Positions 1-5,760 of a stretch of DNA of 5,760 nt are shown here, in pieces (the first letter of the stretch is position 1; every line of letters starts with the position of its first letter). Source of the DNA: an uncultured Bacteroidales bacterium (GTDB taxonomy: Bacteria > Bacteroidota > Bacteroidia > Bacteroidales > Paludibacteraceae); NCBI GenBank assembly GCA_903929065.1, contig CAIYTJ010000454.1, forward strand, positions 1 through 5,760, in the 5' to 3' direction. The notes below the pieces were generated by a model, which saw only the letters and a list, made by a program, of their open reading frames with translations, did no database searches and was not told where the DNA came from. Both the position numbers and the translations under genes were made by a program.

Positions 1-1350
1 ACTACCGGCATTCACAAACATTGGGTCAGCCGTAATTTTATGTGCATCAGCAGGCTCTGTTGAAGGATGTACACCAAAATAACAATTATAATCGATATTT
101 CGTGTATAGCCTGAATTTGTATATCCGTAAATGGCAGAAGTACTGTTGTTATAAATTATATTATTGTTGAAGCTATAGGTACGAGTTCCTGCTCCGGTAT
201 TTCTTTCTGAAATAATAATTGGCGACTGATCTGCAGAAATATAAACCGTATTGTTGTAGATATTTAAGTCGGTTACGGGATAATTTACACAAAATATATT
301 ACCATGGTCGTTCTGACTGATATTATAACGACAAATCAAGCTGTCATCTTCCTGAACGGTACAGTTCCAGAAAAGTCCGTGAGCATTATCATGGCTGTAA
401 CTGTATTGCCAAATGGTGCCCGGTGAGCGTAAATCAGCATCGTAAAGGCTTCCATCATAATCAGGTGAATTGTTCGAATAACCTTCGTTGTACTGAAAAA
501 CGGTATTTAAGCAACTGCATGAAAAAATGGTATTACCGGTAATTCCATTGGCAGTATTATAACACAAATTATGTTCCACAACACCACCATCAAAAAGCCT
601 GATAATCATCGCATTTTTTGAAATGTTGTAAATAGTATTGTTTCTGACAGCTGCATTGGTAATTTTCATGGCAGCCCATTCAGGTGTTCCGGGTTGGAAA
701 CCATCACCGGAAACACACTCAAAGATAAGTCCCTGATTATCGCAAGACTGAATGGTACAACCATCCACCAGAATATCATTAAAATGTGATGCAACACTTG
801 CCACACTCACAATTGCAAAACCAATTCCACCGGTACGTTTGTTAGCGCGGGTTTGACCTACTGTTCCTTTGATGTTGTGAACATACAATCGTTTCAGATA
901 AATATGATTTGCAGTTCCGTAATCGCTGATTTCAATTCTCACACCACGTCTGTCACCAGCTGAAGATGCATTATTTACAATTTCCAAATCATTAATTTCC
1001 CAATATTGTTGATTATACAAATAAACCACTCCGGTTCCAGTCATTCCTGCACCATCAAAATAGGGCAGGTTGCCGGTTCCATAATTATCTATCACTATCG
1101 GTAAACCATTACTTCCTGAACCTTTGGGATAAAGTTGGCCTGTCCACGTACAACCAGATTTAAACAGAATAGAATCTCCGGCAGCAAAAGTTGTAGCATT
1201 TACTTTTGATAGTGATTTCCATGCCAACGTAGTGCTGTTTCCGGTGTTTGAATCATTTCCTCCAACTGCATCGATATAATAATTTTTGGCCGTAATTCCG
1301 AATGAAATAAATAATGATAAAATAGATATAGAAATTTTTGTGTTAGACAT
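1..1350 (-). CDS. Secreted right-handed parallel beta-helix protein (3' end beyond window)
   Basis: The frame is open from an ATG at 1350 to the window edge, giving 450 residues with no stop, so the C-terminus is missing. Residues 1-21 form a signal peptide (hydrophobic core about 7-19, likely cleavage after ITA at 19-21). The mature protein starts with a YYIDAVGGNDSNTG motif and a WKSL segment (about 24-47), the usual N-terminal cap of secreted beta-helix proteins. A long series of Asn-rich rungs follows, for example NNTIYN at 236-241, EHNLCYN at 259-265 and YNNTVY at 365-370. DPMFVN at 442-447 resembles the motif that normally sits near the end of such domains, so the helix is probably almost complete. 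A segment at 286-325 is rich in Asp and His (DYDG at 297-300, DAD at 304-306, SHDN at 319-322). By family it should act on or bind a polysaccharide outside the cytoplasm. It could be a lyase, a glycoside hydrolase or a non-catalytic binder; I cannot assign a CAZy family. It follows the esterase gene by 34 nt with no visible promoter, so it is probably co-transcribed. Confidence 0.88.
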   Translation of the reverse strand, partial: MSNTKISISILSLFISFGITAKNYYIDAVGGNDSNTGNSTTLAWKSLSKVNATTFAAGDSILFKSGCTWTGQLYPKGSGSNGLPIVIDNYGTGNLPYFDGAGMTGTGVVYLYNQQYWEINDLEIVNNASSAGDRRGVRIEISDYGTANHIYLKRLYVHNIKGTVGQTRANKRTGGIGFAIVSVASVASHFNDILVDGCTIQSCDNQGLIFECVSGDGFQPGTPEWAAMKITNAAVRNNTIYNISKNAMIIRLFDGGVVEHNLCYNTANGITGNTIFSCSCLNTVFQYNEGYSNNSPDYDGSLYDADLRSPGTIWQYSYSHDNAHGLFWNCTVQEDDSLICRYNISQNDHGNIFCVNYPVTDLNIYNNTVYISADQSPIIISERNTGAGTRTYSFNNNIIYNNSTSAIYGYTNSGYTRNIDYNCYFGVHPSTEPADAHKITADPMFVNAGS

Positions 1351-1384
1351 TGATTTGTTTATTTGTAGTATATAAATTTATAAT

Positions 1385-2230
1385 TTATTGTTTATCAATC
1401 AATTTGTGAAGTTGATCAACCAATAAATACAAGCCGGGTTGCATCATCGGTCCATGAGCGAAACCCTGTAATTCAAAAAGCTGAGTTTTTGTATGTCCGT
1501 TCAGTTTCATCATTCGTGCTAAGTATGCATTTTCTTCATATCTTCCTAAAAGTTCCAGTTCGCGGTCGCCGGTAATTAATACAAGTGGTGGTAAATCATT
1601 TCGCACATGAAATAATGGGGCAAATTCGTCAATAATAGGCTGTGTGTCGCGTATTCCACGTTCTTTCCGAATGGTGAAATGTGTAATGGTTTGTGGACTT
1701 AAAGGTAATAAACCTGCAATCCGGTTGGCATCAATATTGTATTTCGCCAGCCACTTTTTATCCATTCCCACCATTAAATCCAGGTAACCACCGGCCGAAT
1801 GTCCCGAAAGATATATTTGGGAAGGATTACCTCCATATTTTTCAACATTCATGAAAGCCCATGCCACTGCAGCAGCAGCATCTTCTATAATTTGTTTACA
1901 AAGAACGTTGGGACTCAGCCGGTATTCAATTCCAACTACAGCAAAACCTTGATTCTTTAATTTTTCAGGAATCTCCTTTTTTCCACCTTTTAAACTGCCA
2001 CCATGAATCCATATGAGTGTGGCAAATGCTTTTTTATTTACAGGATAATAAAAGTCCAACTGACAGTTTTTGATGGCATAATTATCTAATTTTTCTGCTT
2101 TTGCATCGCGATATGGAATTGATTTATCAATACGATATTCGTATTTTGTTGTGTCTTTCGGTTGGTTCTTCTGACCTGAAACAATTAGAGAACATAATAG
2201 AAGTAATAAAAAGAAAGTATTTTTTTTCAT
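1385..2230 (-). CDS. Secreted alpha/beta-hydrolase, carbohydrate acyl esterase-like
   Basis: A 281-residue protein with the full set of alpha/beta-hydrolase motifs. The oxyanion-hole motif HGGS is at 76-79, the nucleophile elbow GHSAGG at 143-148 puts the catalytic Ser at 145, the likely acid is Asp222 in ITGDREL, and the likely base is His259 in GFAHG. The layout matches the BD-FAE/esterase-lipase group common in polysaccharide loci, whose members remove acetyl or feruloyl groups from glycans; substrate choice here is inference. Residues 1 to about 20 are a signal peptide (KK, then a Leu-rich core, ending SGQ), pointing to the periplasm or cell surface. Cys13 lies inside the hydrophobic core, so lipidation is possible but less likely. 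The frame also allows an ATG at 2260, but that would add ten residues ahead of a canonical MKK leader and start inside the inverted repeat, so 2230 is preferred. It lies 92 nt after the SusD-like gene and 34 nt before the beta-helix gene. Confidence 0.9.
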   Translation of the reverse strand: MKKNTFFLLLLLCSLIVSGQKNQPKDTTKYEYRIDKSIPYRDAKAEKLDNYAIKNCQLDFYYPVNKKAFATLIWIHGGSLKGGKKEIPEKLKNQGFAVVGIEYRLSPNVLCKQIIEDAAAAVAWAFMNVEKYGGNPSQIYLSGHSAGGYLDLMVGMDKKWLAKYNIDANRIAGLLPLSPQTITHFTIRKERGIRDTQPIIDEFAPLFHVRNDLPPLVLITGDRELELLGRYEENAYLARMMKLNGHTKTQLFELQGFAHGPMMQPGLYLLVDQLHKLIDKQ

Positions 2231-2239
2231 ATTGAAAAG

Positions 2240-2313
2240 TTTAAAATAAAAATCACGCAAAGTCGCGAAGACGCTAAATTAGAGATTTTTTGCGGCTTTG
2301 CAGCTTTGCGTGA
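2240..2313 (-). terminator. Possible intrinsic terminator or attenuator after the SusD-like gene
   Basis: On the transcribed (minus) strand the inverted repeat would fold into a long stem whose closing base pairs are GC-rich, and it is followed directly by TTTTTATTTT. This is the layout of a rho-independent terminator, placed between the susD-like stop and the esterase ATG. The stem has four mismatches and a 17-nt loop, so it is weaker than a classic terminator. No clear promoter is visible between it and the esterase, so partial read-through (attenuation) giving more SusCD than enzyme is more plausible than full termination. Confidence 0.4.
2253..2313. repeat. Imperfect inverted repeat made of 8-nt NCGCAAAG units
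   Basis: The left arm (2253-2274) and the reverse complement of the right arm (2292-2313) match at 18 of 22 positions, including a perfect outer 10 bp (TCACGCAAAG), with a 17-nt A/T-rich spacer. Each arm contains three tandem octamers: ACGCAAAG, TCGCGAAG and ACGCTAAA at 2255-2278 on the plus strand, and ACGCAAAG, CTGCAAAG and CCGCAAAA at 2311-2288 on the minus strand. The GC-rich octamers stand out from the surrounding AT-rich spacer. The element lies wholly between the susD-like stop and the esterase start. From memory, similar CGCAAAG-type repeats occur between genes in many Bacteroidota genomes; that recollection was not checked here. Confidence 0.85.
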
Positions 2314-2322
2314 AAATTTTAT

Positions 2323-3963
2323 TTAGTAGCCTGTATTCTGAGGGAAGTTGGCAGCACCCATTTGGTCAATTTGTGTTTGAGGGATTGGCCAGCGAACGTG
2401 GAAATCTTTTATATTGATTCTAACGGTTGTGTCATTCAACATGACAGTTGTTCCTTTTTTGTAATATTCACCGCCATATTTTTTTACTCTGTCAATCAAA
2501 AGGCCGTTACGTTTCAGGTAGAACCATCGATCACCTTCGAATGCCAATTCACGGGCATGCTCATCTGTGATCATATCCTGAGTTATAGTTCCAGCAGCGA
2601 CTGCAGTATTTCCAGCACGAACCCATGTTTTGTTGTAATAATAGGCTGTACTGTCCGCTTTTCCTAAATGAAGGTAAGCCTCGGCTCCCATTAAATAGGT
2701 TTCACCCAATCGATAGATAATAATATCTTTAAATGATTGCGTTTCAGATGGTGAAATCCGTGTCCACGAATCATTAAATTTAGTACACATTGGGTGTAAA
2801 TTCAGGTACTGAGCAGCATTTGTAACAACAATGGTATCACCGAGTTTTTTACCCGCAGGTAATGTTGAAGCCAAATTGTATGTCCATGTCAATTTATAAA
2901 ATGCTTTATACCGTGTATCTTTAGTTTTGTCATACAAACCAATCAGGTAATTGTTCGGAAATATACGTCCCCATGGATAACCTCCCGATGAGAAATCAAT
3001 AGTCATTCCTCTTTCCTGATTGTAAAGCGGTGTGAAATGAAGTGCCATTCGATGTCCTGAAGTAGAACCTGTAGTTGGACTTACATACCAGCCACCGATA
3101 CCTTTACTCCATTGTGAAGTTAATATTGATTCAGAATGATTTAAATCGGCACCATTGAAAACATCAGCTGTATTTGCAAGTAGACTGTATTTTCCACTTT
3201 TTTCAATAGCATTTACCTGATTGGCTACTTCCTGCCAGTTTTGTTGAGGATCGCCAATATAATTACCATTGTATTTGTAAGAAGCAAGCCAGGCTGCTAC
3301 TTTAGCTTTAATATGACGTGCTGCACCTTGTGTAAAACGTCCTGGTTGAGTGGTTGTCCATGATAAATGAGCAATGGCATAATCCAAATCTGAAGTGATT
3401 AATTTGAAAACAGAATCCGGAACTGCGGGTGCAAATTTCACCGAATCATTTACATTTTGTGGAGTAACCACACGTGTTGTCAGGAAAACCCGATCGTATT
3501 TTCTGATTAACCAGAAATACGAATGAGCCCTGAAAATCTTTGCTTCGGCTAATGCCTGAATAGCGGTCGGATCTGTCATATTTACTTTGTTTGCTGTTGC
3601 AATTACTAAGTTAGCATATCCTATTAACGAATATTCCTGTTGCCATAATGCTGCCACGTTGGGTGTTGACGGAAGCATGGTGTACCGACCAAATTGTGGA
3701 ATACCTGTACCTGAACGACAAACTGAAACATCGTCACCAATTAGCATATTTGTCCATAACGTAGTTTCTGTATCTGAATTAGTACGGAAAATCTCTCTGT
3801 CTCTTTCATACATTGCTAATACAGCACTTGCCATTCCGGCAGGAGTTGAAGTAATAAAGTCATTTGTAATCTGAGTATAAACTTTTTCGTTTACCAAATC
3901 GGTGCAGGATGCAGCTCCAAGCAATACTACAACCGGAAAAATTAAATATATTATCTTTTTCAT
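2323..3963 (-). CDS. SusD/RagB-family outer-membrane glycan-binding lipoprotein
   Basis: A complete 546-residue protein of normal length for the family. The leader (KK at 2-3, hydrophobic core 4-16, AAS before Cys20) is a lipoprotein signal, so mature protein should be anchored by lipid at Cys20 and displayed on the cell surface. Family hallmarks are visible: the N-terminal SusD-like region with the helix around AEAKIFRAHSYFWLIRKYD (139-157), the TPR-type helix YRLGETYLMGAEAYLHLGKAD (417-437), RELAFEGDRWFYLKR (471-485), and the C-terminal signature WPIPQTQID...FPQNTGY (525-546). SusD proteins cap the SusC barrel and capture oligosaccharides. Aromatic residues around W285, W292 and Y293 are candidates for sugar stacking, but this is a guess without a structure. 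The gene starts 39 nt after the SusC-like stop, as expected for a co-transcribed pair, and its stop is followed after nine bases by the inverted repeat. The sequence does not reveal the ligand. Confidence 0.97.
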   Translation of the reverse strand: MKKIIYLIFPVVVLLGAASCTDLVNEKVYTQITNDFITSTPAGMASAVLAMYERDREIFRTNSDTETTLWTNMLIGDDVSVCRSGTGIPQFGRYTMLPSTPNVAALWQQEYSLIGYANLVIATANKVNMTDPTAIQALAEAKIFRAHSYFWLIRKYDRVFLTTRVVTPQNVNDSVKFAPAVPDSVFKLITSDLDYAIAHLSWTTTQPGRFTQGAARHIKAKVAAWLASYKYNGNYIGDPQQNWQEVANQVNAIEKSGKYSLLANTADVFNGADLNHSESILTSQWSKGIGGWYVSPTTGSTSGHRMALHFTPLYNQERGMTIDFSSGGYPWGRIFPNNYLIGLYDKTKDTRYKAFYKLTWTYNLASTLPAGKKLGDTIVVTNAAQYLNLHPMCTKFNDSWTRISPSETQSFKDIIIYRLGETYLMGAEAYLHLGKADSTAYYYNKTWVRAGNTAVAAGTITQDMITDEHARELAFEGDRWFYLKRNGLLIDRVKKYGGEYYKKGTTVMLNDTTVRINIKDFHVRWPIPQTQIDQMGAANFPQNTGY

Positions 3964-4002
3964 TTTCTTATTATTTTAAGTCTGACAAAATTATTTTTAA
4001 AA

Positions 4003-5760
4003 TCAGAATGAGGCATGCAATCCAATAGTTAATACTTTTGGTTCAGGATAAGCTCCTGCACTTGCTTCAGGACTGTAAGACAAATATTTGGTAAATGTCA
4101 CCCAGTTAGTTGCTGAAGCATAAATCCTGAGTTTGTTGATTTTTAAACTGTTCAATAATTTCTTCTCGAAATTATAGCCAATAGTTATATTTCTCAAACG
4201 GACATAGGAAGCATCCTGATAAGCAATTGTCGACAAATAGTTCAATGTTGTAGTACGTGGGCGTGGTGCTGTTGTTGAAGGATTATCCACAGTCCAGTAG
4301 TTTTCTTTAATACCATTCAATAAACCTGACAATCCACCTCCAGAGTTTGCGTCATATAAATAAGGATTTAAACGGGTTGCTCCCTGAACGGTATAAAGGT
4401 CAAATGAAAATTCAAGACCTTTCCAAATTAAAGTGGAAGACAATCCACCAACCCATTTAGGGTCACGGTCAACAACAACACGGTCGTTGGCATTAATAGT
4501 GTCGTTATGATCCACATCTTTAACTAAAACGTCGCCCGGTTGTGGTTTTACGGTATAATAAGTCTTTACGGTATCACCCTTCTGCATAATTTTAGAGAAC
4601 TGATAATCATAATAAACATTTATATTATGACCAACAAACCAGCCGTTAGCAACATCATTTACCGGATTTCCGTTTGCATCTTTCATTCCGTTTAATGATA
4701 TGATTCTATTTTTATTGGTTGAAAAATTAACGCTAACAGTCCATGTAAAATCTTTTTCCTTAACTGGTGTTGCACTTAATGATGCTTCAAAACCCTGATT
4801 TTGAACTGAACCTACATTTGCCCATTGCAATAAGTAACCTGTAGTTTGTGGTAAAGATCTCAATTGCAATAAATCAGTTGTAAGCGAATTATAAAATTCT
4901 ATTGTACCACTAAGCCTATTATTCAAAAATCCAAAATCAAATGCTGTATTGAGTGTGGTAGATCTTTCCCACTTCAGATTAGGATTTGCTAATGTTGTAC
5001 CCGGAAGGTATCCAATAAATGGATCACCGGTTCCAAACTGCATAGTAACTGAACTTGCAAGGGATTGTGATCCGTACGGTGGTATTGCTCTATTTCCTAC
5101 CGATCCATAACTCGTTCTGAACTTTAGGTTAGATAACCATTCAGTATCTTTCAAAAAATCTTCTTCCGATAATCGCCATCCGAAGGAGCCAGCGGGAAAA
5201 TATGACCATTTATTATTTGCTGCAAATTCAGAAGCACCATCAAAACGAGTTGAAAGAGAAAATAAATATTTATCTTTTAAATTATACCTTATGCGGCCCA
5301 TAAATGAAACCACATTATCTGGTGAAATATCATGAATTGGTTGATATACTTTTGCTGCCGATTTGATATTATCATATTTTAACTCATCAGAAGCAAAACC
5401 TGAACCGGACATTTGATCATTTACAGTAGTACGAGTATCATTGGCCTGAACAATCGTAAAATCCAATTTGTTGTTTTTATTAATATTCCAGTCGTAAGTC
5501 AAAATATTTTCCAGCAGATAAGCATTATAATTATTATTTATCAATGTTGCCATTCCTAATACTGCCATTCCTTTTTCATGTAATGAAGTCAAATATATAC
5601 CCTCTTTGGAATAAACACTATTTAAACTTGCATTTAATCTGTATTTTAATCCTTTTATGATCTCCCACTCTACAATACCATTCAACACAAAATTGTTTTT
5701 CACTGTATTGTCAAAATGATTGGCATTATTCCAAAGAGGATTGTATTTAGAATCTTCGAG
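4003..5760 (-). CDS. SusC/RagA-family TonB-dependent outer-membrane porin (C-terminal part)
   Basis: The frame is open from the window edge (5760) to a TGA at 4003-4005, giving 585 residues. SusC proteins are usually about 1000 residues, so the signal peptide, carboxypeptidase-like N-terminal domain, plug and first strands lie outside. A GTG at 5703 is an internal Val codon: 19 open codons precede it and reach the edge. In visible-fragment numbering, typical SusC barrel motifs are SYFPAGSFGWRLSEEDFLK (186-204), LKFRTSYGSVGN (212-223), NPNLKWERSTTLNTAFDFGF (259-278), DPKWVGG (433-439) and YVRLRNITIGYNF (519-531). The chain ends in Phe, the usual outer-membrane barrel assembly signal. An EF-hand-like Asp/Asn loop is at 415-427. 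The protein should import oligosaccharides in a TonB- and ExbBD-driven manner together with the SusD-like lipoprotein encoded 39 nt downstream. Confidence 0.97.
   Translation of the reverse strand, partial: LEDSKYNPLWNNANHFDNTVKNNFVLNGIVEWEIIKGLKYRLNASLNSVYSKEGIYLTSLHEKGMAVLGMATLINNNYNAYLLENILTYDWNINKNNKLDFTIVQANDTRTTVNDQMSGSGFASDELKYDNIKSAAKVYQPIHDISPDNVVSFMGRIRYNLKDKYLFSLSTRFDGASEFAANNKWSYFPAGSFGWRLSEEDFLKDTEWLSNLKFRTSYGSVGNRAIPPYGSQSLASSVTMQFGTGDPFIGYLPGTTLANPNLKWERSTTLNTAFDFGFLNNRLSGTIEFYNSLTTDLLQLRSLPQTTGYLLQWANVGSVQNQGFEASLSATPVKEKDFTWTVSVNFSTNKNRIISLNGMKDANGNPVNDVANGWFVGHNINVYYDYQFSKIMQKGDTVKTYYTVKPQPGDVLVKDVDHNDTINANDRVVVDRDPKWVGGLSSTLIWKGLEFSFDLYTVQGATRLNPYLYDANSGGGLSGLLNGIKENYWTVDNPSTTAPRPRTTTLNYLSTIAYQDASYVRLRNITIGYNFEKKLLNSLKINKLRIYASATNWVTFTKYLSYSPEASAGAYPEPKVLTIGLHASF

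Noticed and set aside
1371..1382. Perfect 12-bp palindrome TATAAATTTATA between the esterase and beta-helix genes
   Set aside because: It consists only of A and T in AT-rich DNA and is not surrounded by operator- or terminator-like structure, so chance is sufficient.
2220..2227. Run of eight A residues (minus strand) in codons 2-4 of the esterase, a possible slippage or phase-variation site
   Set aside because: Lys-rich leaders coded by AAA are common in AT-rich Bacteroidota genes, and the frame is intact; nothing else suggests switching.
2231..2260. Upstream ATG extending the esterase by ten residues
   Set aside because: The extra MRDFYFKLFN precedes a normal MKK signal peptide and begins within the left arm of the inverted repeat; the ATG at 2230 is the better start.
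2362..2667. Open frame of 101 codons on the plus strand
   Set aside because: It lies entirely inside the SusD-like gene on the opposite strand, which has a clear family signature there. The translation shows no domain, so it is an antisense shadow.
3587..3874. Open frame of 95 codons on the plus strand
   Set aside because: It is antisense to the N-terminal part of the SusD-like gene and has no recognisable features.
3986..3993. TAATTTTG on the minus strand resembling the Bacteroidota -7 box (TAnnTTTG) ahead of the SusD-like gene
   Set aside because: No TTTG at the expected -33 spacing is present, the region is AT-rich, and susC-susD pairs are normally co-transcribed.
5701..5703. GTG as a start for the SusC-like gene
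   Set aside because: The frame stays open to the window edge and the protein lacks its signal peptide and plug, so this is an internal Val codon.

Overview
The window looks like part of a Bacteroidota (Bacteroidales/Flavobacteriia-like) chromosome. The evidence is a TonB-dependent SusC-type porin next to a SusD-type surface lipoprotein, AT-rich intergenic DNA without clear Shine-Dalgarno sequences, and 'MKK' secretory leaders. No taxon below phylum level can be supported from the sequence alone.

All four genes lie on the minus strand, so transcription runs from high to low coordinates. The order is the C-terminal part of a SusC-like porin (5760 to 4003, cut by the window edge), a 39-nt gap, a complete SusD-like lipoprotein (3963 to 2323), a 92-nt gap holding an unusual inverted repeat, a secreted alpha/beta-hydrolase esterase (2230 to 1385), a 34-nt gap, and a secreted right-handed beta-helix protein (1350 to 1, cut by the other edge). 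Coding density is very high. There is no stretch over 300 bases without a gene, and I see no tRNA, rRNA, CRISPR array or transposase.

The arrangement reads as a polysaccharide utilisation locus. SusC and SusD would form the outer-membrane glycan import complex. The esterase would remove acyl substituents such as acetyl or feruloyl groups, and the beta-helix protein would bind, cleave or otherwise process the polysaccharide. An esterase with a beta-helix protein suggests an acylated plant or algal polysaccharide such as pectin, but the substrate cannot be determined here.

The most unusual element is non-coding: a 61-nt imperfect inverted repeat at 2253-2313, just after the susD-like stop. Each arm is built from three tandem 8-nt units resembling NCGCAAAG, and a T-rich run follows it on the transcribed strand. 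It may be a mobile or REP-like repeat, an attenuator that lowers expression of the downstream enzymes, or both. The beta-helix protein also carries a conserved-looking Asp/His-rich segment that is a candidate functional site. I see no clear evidence of a wholly new system.
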